In this document: piece by piece, positions 45,387 through 52,625 of the stretch | Layout of the letters: every line of letters starts with the position of its first letter | Position numbering within the stretch: the first letter of the stretch is position 1 | NCBI GenBank assembly: GCA_949948985.1 | Contig: CATLIG010000013.1 | Coordinates: 1 to 52,625, forward strand | From: an uncultured Clostridia bacterium | Lineage (GTDB): Bacteria > Bacillota > Clostridia > Lachnospirales > CAG-274 | Length of the DNA: 52,625 nucleotides | Direction of reading: 5' to 3' | Made by a program: the position numbers and the translations under genes | The notes under the pieces: generated by a model | Told to the model about the DNA's origin: nothing | The model's database searches: none | What the model saw: the letters and a program-made list of their open reading frames with translations, nothing else

Positions 45387-45550
45387 TATAGTCAATCAAC
45401 TTAAAAATAAGTAAGTTCGGCGGCAAAAAGGATTTTTTGCCGCGTTGCCGTCGGTCGGCATAGGCAGTCGGCTGTGCTCTCCCTCCACCGCCTTGCAAAA
45501 ATAATTTTTTACTCGTCTCCTTTTTCTCATTTTCAAGTTGATTAACTATA
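45387..45550 (+). repeat. family A repeat, copy 9 (full length)
   Basis: 164 bp from TATAGTCAATCAACTT to GTTGATTAACTATA, nearly the same core as copy 2 (GCCGCGTTGCCGTCGGTCGG). Confidence 0.9.
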
Positions 45551-46030
45551 TCACTGCAATAATTCCGGTATAAAAAGAAAAAATATTTTATTATATATTT
45601 TAACGAAAGACGTTTTGTTCTTTAAACACCCGGTTAAGAAATATTGAATAAAATATTTTTTCTTTATCTGCATCTATTTTGAAATTGCTGTAAGACAGCA
45701 TAATAAAATTCTGAAATTATTTTTATTTTACACCAATTAAATATCCCATAGGGCGTTTCAGTTCACAAAAATCAATAAACTTTTTTCGAAACTATGAAAT
45801 TATATCAATCCAACAAAAAAATATTTCATTCAATATTTTTGCTAAAGGCATTTTGCTTTTTATGAAGTTTGGAAAAAAAGTCTAATTAACACTGTCATAG
45901 TCTGTCAAAATAAAAATCAGCGTAAATAGTATCATTCACGCTGATTTTTGTATGTACGTCAATTCCGTTAAAGAAAAAATGCTGAATAAAATATTTTTCT
46001 TTTCTAAATTTATTCTGAAATTTCTGCGGT
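45551..46030 (-). other. AT-rich gap with RND-operon terminator and short repeats
   Basis: No gene is visible. A hairpin AAAAATCAGCGT (45912-45923) / ACGCTGATTTTT (45938-45949) with a T-rich tail terminates the minus-strand RND operon. Two blocks, 45644-45692 and 45981-46027, share TGAATAAAATATTTTT-TCTTT followed by GAAATTGCTGT or GAAATTTCTGC and resemble 36822-36863, a possible third repeat family. Confidence 0.6.
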
Positions 46031-49000
46031 TTATTTTTTATTCATCTTAGCGATTTTCTTCTCCGCTTTTCTTGCGCGTCTTTTTTCTTTTCTCTTTCTT
46101 CTTCTTAACTTTATATTATTATATCCAACATAAATAGTCGGAATAAATATAAGCGTAATAAGCGTTGATAAAGTAAGACCATATACCATAACAGTAGCAA
46201 GTCCCGTCATCATTTCCGCGCCCTCTTTTGTACTAAGCATCATAGGAAGCATACCAAGCACTGTTGTAAGAGTAGACATAAGTATAGGACGCAGACGGGC
46301 AGGCCCCGCGACTTTCATAGCCTCTGTAAAATCAAGGCCTCTTTCTCTTATAAGAAGATTAGCATAGTCAACCAAAACGATAGCATTGTTTACAACAACT
46401 CCGGCAAGCATTATAAGTCCGAGAAATCCTGTCATTGAGAGAGATTCTCCGGCAATAAACAAACCGAATATACCGCCTGTCATAGCTATAGGCATAGCGC
46501 CCATAATCATAAAAGGATATGAGAATGCCTCAAACTGAGCCGCCATAATCATATATACAAGCAATATAGCCAGTAAAAGAGCGTTTCCCAAGGCGCCGAA
46601 AGCTTCAGCCATTTCCTCAGAGTTTCCTCCAAATTCGTAAGTATATCCGTCAGGCATAATCATTTCCTGATTAAGTTTAGCCTGAATCTGAGTATTAGCA
46701 GTTCCCAGGTCAATTCCATCAAGATTAGCCGTAACAGAAATATATCTTTGCTGATTATCTCTTGTAATAGTTGTAGGAGTATCCACAGACGTAATCGTGG
46801 CGAGTTCTCTTAAAGGAACGGTAGCGCCTGTAGCTGTTGGTATAAGGATACTTTCCACATCTTTAATATAATTTATTTTGTCATTGTCATGCATAACTTT
46901 TATGTCGAATTCATCACCGTCTATTTTGTAAGTAGTCGCTACAGAACCATAAACGGCGGTTCTTACAATGCTTGCTACAGAAGAACTTGTAATTCCGTAA
47001 ACAGACGCTTTGTTTCTGTCAATATTTATTGTGGTCTGCGGAGCCGCTTCCTCAAGAGATGTTTTTACCTCTGTGAGTCCGGGGATAGTTTCCATTAAAG
47101 TCACAAATTTATTTGCTATTTCCTGAAGCTGTTCGGTTTCGTCACCCATAATATTAAGCGTAATGCCTCCGCCTGAAAAACGTCCGGCCGAACCGCCGGA
47201 TTCAGTAACTTCAATATCAGCTCCGGCAATATCTTTAAATTTTTCTTTCATAGCTCTGGCAATATCCGCCGAACTTCTTTCCCTTTCTTTTTTCTCAACA
47301 AGCTCAATACTTACGGACGCGGTGTCCTCAGAACCGCCGGTAAGAGCCGACATACCGCTTCCTCCGCCTGTTGAGAATGAAATATTTTTAATTTCGGGAA
47401 ATTCGCTTTCCCTGCACTGGTCAATAATATTAATTACTTTCCATGTAACATCGTTTGTAGACTCAAGCTTGCTTCCCGTAGGCATATCAATAGAAATATT
47501 TACCATACCTGCGTCTGACGAAGGCATAAAATCCATACCCACCGATGAGAAACAGCTTCCCGTAAGCACAACAAAACCTATCATAATGAGAATAGTAATT
47601 TTCTTACGTTTAAGCGCTTTGCTCAAAAGAAATTTATATCCTGCCTCTAAAGCCGATAAAATATGACCTATAAAATCGAGGACAATAGTAAAAATATTTC
47701 TTCTTTTATGCACGTTTGCCGTAGACGTTTCAGGTTTCAATATAACCGACGCACACATAGGCACAAAAGTAAGCGCCACAATAAGTGAAGAACCAAGTGA
47801 ATATGTAATTGTCAAAGAAAGGTCTGTAAACAGTTCGCCTGCCATACCGCCGAATACGGGGATAGGTAAGAATACCGCTACAGTAGTAAGAGTAGAAGCG
47901 AAAATAGCCGTTCCTACCTCTCTCGCCCCTTCCATAGCCGCGGTTTTTCTGTCCACGCCTTCCTCAAGCTTTTTGTAAATACTTTCAAGAACAACTATAG
48001 CGTTATCCACGAGCATACCTATACCAAGAGTAAGGCCTCCAAGACTCATAAGATTTATTGTCATTCCTGAAAAATACATAATAGCGATTGTTGTAATAAT
48101 TGAAATAGGCATCGCCATACCTACCACAAGAGTTGATTTAAAGTTTCTTAAAAATATATACAGTACGATAACGGCGAAAATAGCTCCCTCTAAAGCTGAT
48201 GTTACAACGTTTGATATAGAATCGTTAATCTGGTCGGCAGGGTCGTTTATAACAAGGAAATCTATATCAGGGTATTCCTTCTCAATTTTACTGAGTTCTT
48301 TTAAAATACCCTCAGACATATTAACGGTATTTCCTGTAGAGGTCTTTCTTATTGATATCTGTATACTGGGTTTTCCGTTTGTATACGCCTCGCTGGACGC
48401 TTCTTTGTATACTTCCTCAATATCAGCGAAATCTCTTAAATACACTATTGAGCCGTCTGAAAGAGAAAAAGGAATATTTTTTACTTCCTCCATATCCTTA
48501 AATTCGCCTTTTACACGAATAGTAAGGTTTTTGTCGCCCTGCTCAATACTTCCCATAGGAGTATTTGAGTTTTCAGCAGCGAGCATATTTGTAACAGTTG
48601 ACTCGGAAATGCCGTAGCCTCTTACCTTATCTTCTTTAAGAATAACTCTGTATTCTTTTTCACGTCCTCCCATAACAGTAACGCTTGATACGCTGTCCTG
48701 ACGCTCAAATCTGTCTGAAATTTTGTTTTCCATAATAGATTTAAGCTCCGTAATATCTATTTTATCACTTGACGCGCTTATGCTCAAAGAAGTCATTGAG
48801 TTAGGGTCAATTTTAATAATCATAGGGTCGTTTGCGTCGTCAGGAAGTCTACCCTTTACAAGGTCTACATATTCTCTGACGTCTGACGCCGCCACATCAA
48901 TATCCGTACTTGAATCGAATTGTATAACAACAGTCGAGGAACCGTTTGATGTGGTAGAAGTAATTTTATCAAGACCGGATACGGTACCTACGGCGCTTTC

Positions 49001-49204
49001 TATAGGCTCGGTAATAAGATTTTCAATTTCCTCCGAGCCTACACCCTCGTATTGGGTCATAACAATAACAACAGGTATATTCATATTTGGGTACAAGTCC
49101 AATTTAAGCTGACCCAAAGATATAATACCGAAAGCAACCGCCGCAAGGACGCACATAAGAATTGTTACAGGTCTTCTGACGGCTGTTTTGGATAAACCGT
49201 TCAT
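46031..49204 (-). CDS. RND-family efflux pump, SwrC/AcrB-like
   Basis: A 1057-residue pump with the AcrB fold: one helix, an external loop domain, six helices, then a repeat of the plan. TM4 reads LGIGMLVDNAIVVLE, with one aspartate where AcrB has Asp-Asp. The second-half helix reads LAGVVVNNAIVLVDYA, with Asn at the AcrB lysine region, as in the Firmicute SwrC branch. The external part contains FMPSSDAGMVNISIDMPTGS. It likely exports amphiphilic compounds or lipopeptides using protons. It starts three bases after its adaptor gene. A basic Lys/Arg tail ends the chain. There is no outer-membrane partner, as expected in a Gram-positive. Confidence 0.95.
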   Translation of the reverse strand: MNGLSKTAVRRPVTILMCVLAAVAFGIISLGQLKLDLYPNMNIPVVIVMTQYEGVGSEEIENLITEPIESAVGTVSGLDKITSTTSNGSSTVVIQFDSSTDIDVAASDVREYVDLVKGRLPDDANDPMIIKIDPNSMTSLSISASSDKIDITELKSIMENKISDRFERQDSVSSVTVMGGREKEYRVILKEDKVRGYGISESTVTNMLAAENSNTPMGSIEQGDKNLTIRVKGEFKDMEEVKNIPFSLSDGSIVYLRDFADIEEVYKEASSEAYTNGKPSIQISIRKTSTGNTVNMSEGILKELSKIEKEYPDIDFLVINDPADQINDSISNVVTSALEGAIFAVIVLYIFLRNFKSTLVVGMAMPISIITTIAIMYFSGMTINLMSLGGLTLGIGMLVDNAIVVLESIYKKLEEGVDRKTAAMEGAREVGTAIFASTLTTVAVFLPIPVFGGMAGELFTDLSLTITYSLGSSLIVALTFVPMCASVILKPETSTANVHKRRNIFTIVLDFIGHILSALEAGYKFLLSKALKRKKITILIMIGFVVLTGSCFSSVGMDFMPSSDAGMVNISIDMPTGSKLESTNDVTWKVINIIDQCRESEFPEIKNISFSTGGGSGMSALTGGSEDTASVSIELVEKKERERSSADIARAMKEKFKDIAGADIEVTESGGSAGRFSGGGITLNIMGDETEQLQEIANKFVTLMETIPGLTEVKTSLEEAAPQTTINIDRNKASVYGITSSSVASIVRTAVYGSVATTYKIDGDEFDIKVMHDNDKINYIKDVESILIPTATGATVPLRELATITSVDTPTTITRDNQQRYISVTANLDGIDLGTANTQIQAKLNQEMIMPDGYTYEFGGNSEEMAEAFGALGNALLLAILLVYMIMAAQFEAFSYPFMIMGAMPIAMTGGIFGLFIAGESLSMTGFLGLIMLAGVVVNNAIVLVDYANLLIRERGLDFTEAMKVAGPARLRPILMSTLTTVLGMLPMMLSTKEGAEMMTGLATVMVYGLTLSTLITLIFIPTIYVGYNNIKLRRRKRKEKRRARKAEKKIAKMNKK

Positions 49205-49207
49205 TTA

Positions 49208-50761
49208 TTATTCCCCCTTAGAAGCGTTTGAATCTTGATTATCAGAACCTGAAGTATTGGCGCCGTCCGCTCCGACAATATTTACCTCATCGCCGTCACT
49301 TAAATAAGACTGACCCTTGATAACAATGTTTTCTCCGAAAGAAACACCTGAGGATATCTCAATCATATCGCCATTGTCTATTCCTGTTTCGACAACCTTT
49401 TTAACAGCTTTGTCGTTTTCAATAACATAAACATATTTTTCAGTTTCATTTTCAAGAACTGTATTTCTCGGAACAACCAAGGTATTATCTTTTTGGCTTT
49501 CAACAAAATGAATTTCAGCAAACATACCTGGCTTGATACTTCCGGCAGCATTGTCTATTTCTATTTTAACAGGGTAAGTTTTTGTATTGTCAGCAGAAGG
49601 TGTAATAGATTTAATTCTTCCCTGAATTATAGTATCGCCTATAGTAGGAATTGTAACATTGACAGTATCTCCCGGTTTAATAACATTAATAAGTCTTTCA
49701 GAAACATTTACATCAACAGTAACCTTTGACATATCAACAATGACAAAAGGAGCAGACTGAGCGCTTACCATATTTGTCTCGCTTATATTCTTCGTTGTAA
49801 TAATACCTGAAATAGGCGCTTTTACAGCGGTATCGTTTAAAGACGACTGTAAAATACTTATCTGAGTCTGAACAGACTGACTTGAAGCGACTGCCGAATT
49901 AACACCCGCCTGAGCTGTTTCTCTGTTTTCCCCTTTTGTTTTTCCAACGTAAATATCATAATTTTCTTTCGCCTGATTATATGCCGTTTCCGCTTTTGCT
50001 TTTGCGTTTTCTCTTTGTGACAAAGCGTTTTGAGCGGTTGTGAGAGCGTTCTGTGAATTAGCCAAAGAATTCTGAGCGGTAGCGTAAGCTTTCTGTGCCT
50101 GAGTATAGGCAAGCTCTACAGCGTCAAAATCACTTTTTGTAATAGTTCCCGCATCATAAAGAATTTTCATATTGTTGTATTTTTCTGTAGCATTATCAAG
50201 AGTAGCTTTTGCATTCTCAACATTTTCCTTTGCCGTTTCAATAGCGATTTTTGAATTTTCTATACTGATTTTAGCATTTTCATAATCCGTAGCAGCGTTT
50301 TCTCTTTCTTTTTCAGCGTTTTGAACCGCCGTACTCAAAGTAAGAGTCTGACTGTCGCTTTGAGCTCCGTCAACATGAGCCAAATTTGTTCTTGCAGATC
50401 TTACAGATGCATTGGATACATTAAGCTGAGCCTGAAGCTGTCTAATCTGGTCCTGAATATCTTTAGGATCCAGCGTAAACATAACGTCCCCGGCATTTAC
50501 CTTATCCCCGACATCATAATTAACTTTAGAAACCTGCCCCGATATTTTGCTTGTAACATTAACGGTTTCATTAGGTTTTACCTGTCCGGCATATACAAGC
50601 TCGCTTTTAATTGTATCGCTTTTGGCAAGTTGAGTTTCTACAGCGGTCTTTTTTACCTCTACAGGTGCTTGCGCCTCCTCGCCTCCGCCGCAGCCAGTAA
50701 TCCCCGAAACAATTATCGAAGATATTAAAAAAGAAGCAGTTAAAATTCTAAAATGTTTCAT
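49208..50761 (-). CDS. RND efflux periplasmic-adaptor-type lipoprotein (MFP)
   Basis: A 517-residue membrane fusion protein. A lipoprotein signal ends in I-T-G-C24, so it is probably lipid-anchored on the outer face of the membrane. A first biotinyl-lipoyl half (about 50-100) leads into an unusually long Ala/Gln/Asn-rich coiled-coil hairpin (about 100-300). The returning lipoyl strand (VKAPISGIITTKNISETNMV) and the beta-barrel/MP domains follow, up to about 490. The acidic Ser tail ends SNASKGE. It is the first gene of the two-gene operon with the RND pump. AAGGAGG precedes the ATG. Confidence 0.92.
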   Translation of the reverse strand: MKHFRILTASFLISSIIVSGITGCGGGEEAQAPVEVKKTAVETQLAKSDTIKSELVYAGQVKPNETVNVTSKISGQVSKVNYDVGDKVNAGDVMFTLDPKDIQDQIRQLQAQLNVSNASVRSARTNLAHVDGAQSDSQTLTLSTAVQNAEKERENAATDYENAKISIENSKIAIETAKENVENAKATLDNATEKYNNMKILYDAGTITKSDFDAVELAYTQAQKAYATAQNSLANSQNALTTAQNALSQRENAKAKAETAYNQAKENYDIYVGKTKGENRETAQAGVNSAVASSQSVQTQISILQSSLNDTAVKAPISGIITTKNISETNMVSAQSAPFVIVDMSKVTVDVNVSERLINVIKPGDTVNVTIPTIGDTIIQGRIKSITPSADNTKTYPVKIEIDNAAGSIKPGMFAEIHFVESQKDNTLVVPRNTVLENETEKYVYVIENDKAVKKVVETGIDNGDMIEISSGVSFGENIVIKGQSYLSDGDEVNIVGADGANTSGSDNQDSNASKGE

Positions 50762-50807
50762 TTTCCAAAATCCTCCTTATGAAAATATGTTATAAGCAGT
50801 TTAGATA

Positions 50808-50921
50808 GTAAATTTATAATCAAATTATCCAATAACTATTTCTTTATAGCCGTTATGGCATAGTTTTTCTTTTTTCCGTCTGTTCCGGAATTACTTTAAG
50901 GTAATTTGATTATAAATTTAC
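50808..50921 (-). promoter_or_regulatory. 114-bp palindrome upstream of the RND operon
   Basis: GTAAATTTATAATCAAATTA (50808-50827) is repeated exactly in inverted form at 50902-50921. About 74 bp separate the arms. It lies 47 bases before the adaptor ATG and should be a leader structure, a regulator site or a small repeat. The rest of the 341-bp gap shows no gene. Confidence 0.55.
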
Positions 50922-51026
50922 AAAACTAAATAACATTTTGTTTTTAATTTATTATAAAACATAATACAATTATAAATACGATAAAAAAAAAATAAATCTT
51001 ATTTGTAAAATGTAAAAATAATTCAA

Positions 51027-51076
51027 AAAGATAAAAAGATATTGGATAAAATTAACTCCAATATCTTTTTATCTTT
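51027..51076. terminator. long-stem terminator after DUF1189 gene
   Basis: A 20-bp perfect stem (51027-51046 with 51057-51076) sits 26 bases past the stop. A T-rich tail follows on the minus strand. Confidence 0.9.
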
Positions 51077-51102
51077 AAAAACGAATACAAAATTATACAA
51101 AA

Positions 51103-51861
51103 TCAAACTTCATTAACATTATTGTTCTGATAGTTTTTAATAGAAAAGAATAAATAAGCGACATTTAAAACAACAATAAAAACAAAATCAAGACTTATTC
51201 CGAATAAAACCAATATAGCTGAAAGAATAGCCGAAAGAGTTCTTGCATAAACTGAAATTTTAATAAGTTCCGGATATTTAAGCGCTTTTTTTAAAAACAT
51301 ATTAAGTAAAGATGCCAAAAAACTCATAATAACAATTCCTGTTACTTCCGAAAAAATTAAAGCGGCAATAGTAAACACTAAAAATACTAAAAGAGAAATA
51401 TTTAATTCAGAAATATAATTAAACATATCGCTTTTTTCAAATTTATCCATATCAAGAGCACTTAAAAGCTCGTCATATGTCATTTGCTCATTTCTTATTC
51501 CGCTATGAAGAATAATTTTTTCTTTATCAAAAATAACACCGTTTTCAACACCCTGTAAATCAAAATCAGTTCTCACATTATTTCCGTCAATAATAATAAG
51601 GGTACTCCCTTGGTCAATAACTGTAGTTTCCGCATAAAGTGTTCCGTTTTCAATTTTAAAATCCGGAATAAATTTGTCAAGCATTCCTTCTGTACCGCCA
51701 TAGCTTATAAAAATAAAGATAAACGGCATAAGAGAAACAACAGTTGTAACCAAAAATAAAATTACCTCATAAAGAATTACTTTTCCTGCCTTTAATTTGA
51801 CGAGTTCACTATACTTGTCAAATTGAGAAACAGAAATCAAAAATTGTTTGAAAATATTCAT
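51103..51861 (-). CDS. DUF1189 family membrane protein
   Basis: A 252-residue membrane protein with one early helix (about 30-52) and an external domain with the DUF1189 hallmark PDFKIENGTLYAE (about 66-78). It continues to about 150, and three or four further helices follow (LLVFLVFTIAALIFSEVTGIVIMSFLASLLNM, TLSAILSAILVLFGI, FVFIVVLNVAYLFFSI). The family's function is unknown. AGAGG precedes the ATG. It is a single gene between the tRNA cluster and the RND operon. Confidence 0.88.
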   Translation of the reverse strand: MNIFKQFLISVSQFDKYSELVKLKAGKVILYEVILFLVTTVVSLMPFIFIFISYGGTEGMLDKFIPDFKIENGTLYAETTVIDQGSTLIIIDGNNVRTDFDLQGVENGVIFDKEKIILHSGIRNEQMTYDELLSALDMDKFEKSDMFNYISELNISLLVFLVFTIAALIFSEVTGIVIMSFLASLLNMFLKKALKYPELIKISVYARTLSAILSAILVLFGISLDFVFIVVLNVAYLFFSIKNYQNNNVNEV

Positions 51862-52060
51862 AAATCATACCTCTTTAAAAATTTATTGCTATTATCACTT
51901 TTACCTATTGACATAAAATTACTGTACATTATTCATTACTCAGGTAGAGAACTTTTTTATTGCTTTTCTTCAAAAATAAAAACCTCCTGTTATAGATTAA
52001 TTTATATAAAACCGATTTTTTCAAAAATTTCAAATTTACAACAATATCTTTTATTTACAA

Positions 52061-52090
52061 AAAAAACTGTGACAAAATCACAGTTAAAAC
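52061..52090 (-). terminator. terminator of the 5S/tRNA transcript
   Basis: AACTGTGA (52065-52072) pairs with TCACAGTT (52078-52085). A T-run follows on the minus strand, just after tRNA-Asp. Confidence 0.8.
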
Positions 52091-52098
52091 CTTTTTAG

Positions 52099-52175
52099 TG
52101 GCGACCTGGAAGGGGCTCGAACCCTCGACCTCTGGCGTGACAGGCCAGCGCTCTAACCAACTGAGCTACCAGGCC
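52099..52175 (-). tRNA. tRNA-Asp (GTC)
   Basis: Full cloverleaf. Acceptor GGCCTGG pairs with CCAGGTC (one G-T). The anticodon stem CTGGC/GCCAG holds the loop CTGTCAC, so the anticodon is GTC. The T arm has GTTCGAG. The 3' CCA is encoded, unlike in its neighbours. Confidence 0.96.
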
Positions 52176-52199
52176 ACAAAAGTATATTAAATTTTAAAA

Positions 52200-52273
52200 T
52201 GGGCCCTCAGGGACTCGAACCCTGGACCGTCCGGTTATGAGCCGGATGCTCTAACCAACTGAGCTAAAGGCCC
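52200..52273 (-). tRNA. tRNA with CAT anticodon (Met, or Ile2 with lysidine)
   Basis: Full cloverleaf. Acceptor GGGCCTT pairs with AGGGCCC, and stem TCCGG/CCGGA holds loop CTCATAA with CAT anticodon. The discriminator is A and CCA is not encoded. The body (CTTTAGCTCAGTTGGTTAGAGCA) resembles the Ile2 type, whose C34 becomes lysidine, but elongator Met cannot be ruled out. It is not an initiator, because the anticodon stem lacks three G-C pairs. Confidence 0.9.
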
Positions 52274-52294
52274 AAAACAAAATATGAAATAAAG

Positions 52295-52367
52295 AGCCGA
52301 TGAAGGGACTCGAACCCCCAACCTGCTGATTACAAGTCAGCTGCTCTACCAATTGAGCCACATCGGC
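52295..52367 (-). tRNA. tRNA-Thr (TGT)
   Basis: Acceptor GCCGATG pairs with CATCGGC. Stem GCTGA/TCAGC holds loop CTTGTAA, so the anticodon is TGT. The discriminator is T and CCA is not encoded. Confidence 0.96.
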
Positions 52368-52373
52368 ATAAAT

Positions 52374-52488
52374 CCGGCAACCACTTACTTTCCCGGGCAG
52401 TCTCCCGCCAAGTATCATCAGCCGCTTATGCCTTAACCATCGTGTTCGGTATGGGTACGGGTGTTTCCCATAAGCGCATCATCACCGG
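52374..52488 (-). rRNA. rrf: 5S ribosomal RNA
   Basis: About 115 bases on the minus strand with the 5S core CCCATACCGAACACG, the loop-C/D stretch and matching ends CCGG. It lies between tRNA-Glu and tRNA-Thr. No 16S or 23S sequence is visible in the window. Confidence 0.95.
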
Positions 52489-52500
52489 AAATTCTAAAAG

Positions 52501-52572
52501 TGACTCGTAGGGGAATCGAACCCCTGTTACAGCCGTGAAAGGGCCGTGTCTTAACCGCTTGACCAACGAGCC
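52501..52572 (-). tRNA. tRNA-Glu (TTC)
   Basis: Acceptor GGCTCGT pairs with ACGAGTC (one G-T). The loop CTTTCAC gives anticodon TTC. The discriminator is A and CCA is not encoded. Confidence 0.95.
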
Positions 52573-52587
52573 GTAATTAAGAGTAAA

Positions 52588-52625
52588 CTCCCCGAGTAGG
52601 ATTCGAACCTACGACCCTTCGGTTA
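52588..52625 (-). tRNA. tRNA-Asn, 3' part, cut by window edge
   Basis: The T arm GTAGG-TTCGAAT-CCTAC, the acceptor half TCGGGGA and discriminator G are present. The sequence stops at TAACCGAA, the end of the anticodon loop. The resemblance to tRNA-Asn (GTTAACCG) is good, but the first anticodon bases lie outside the window. Confidence 0.75.

Overview
The window looks like chromosome from a low-G+C, motile, endospore-forming member of the Clostridia. AT-rich codons (ATA, AGA, AAA) dominate. It carries two sporulation genes (spoIIE, spoIIP), a flagellar filament cluster with pseudaminic-acid genes, a tyrosyl T-box, a C-type bS18, RecU, an SLH-domain protein and a lipoprotein-type RND adaptor. 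A Lachnospirales-like host is a guess; no marker here settles the genus.

Layout. 0.3-2.5 kb: MarR regulator and MATE exporter. 2.6-5.0 kb: spoIIE (minus). 5.2-7.0 kb: T-box and tyrS. 7.1-8.9 kb: OPT transporter (minus). 9.4-18.5 kb (minus): two flagellar blocks, each behind a sigma-28-type promoter. The first is fliD, a FlgN-like gene, flaG and fliS. The second is pseB, pseC, a Maf/DUF115 flagellin glycosyltransferase, a small unknown protein and a GNAT acetyltransferase. 18.9-23.7 kb (minus): a large exported phosphodiester-glycosidase-domain protein, spoIIP and a small membrane protein. 24.2-28.2 kb: SLH-domain protein, LysM-G5-M23 endopeptidase and an unknown membrane-anchored protein. 28.3-32.7 kb (minus): a CsbB/GtrB-like glycosyltransferase followed by a GtrA-YfhO fusion, apparently a compact lipid-linked sugar system. 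32.9-38.2 kb: HAD phosphatase, murA, ftsQ/divIB and ftsZ. 38.3-39.4 kb (minus): rpsF-ssb-rpsR. 39.8-42.2 kb: GH18 protein and recU. 42.4-45.0 kb (minus): a probable highly expressed exported protein with S-layer-like features. 46.0-50.8 kb (minus): RND pump and adaptor. 51.1-51.9 kb: DUF1189 membrane protein. 52.1-52.6 kb (minus): tRNA-Asn (partial), tRNA-Glu, 5S rRNA, tRNA-Thr, tRNA-CAT, tRNA-Asp.

The most striking structure that genes do not explain is a family of dispersed palindromic elements (family A). It has nine copies, of about 164 bp full length, with ends TAGTCAATCAAC/GTTGATTGACTA bounded by TA. One copy supplies the last codons and stop of pseC, one lies between the tyrS T-box and tyrS, and one lies in the predicted leader of the GH18-recU unit. 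A second family (B, ends AGACCTGTT/AACAGGTCT) is sometimes nested with it. Other points of interest are the GtrA-YfhO fusion, a row of four DnaA-box-like 9-mers between pseB and pseC, and a 5S gene embedded in a tRNA cluster. I found no CRISPR array, transposase gene, prophage or classical defence system.
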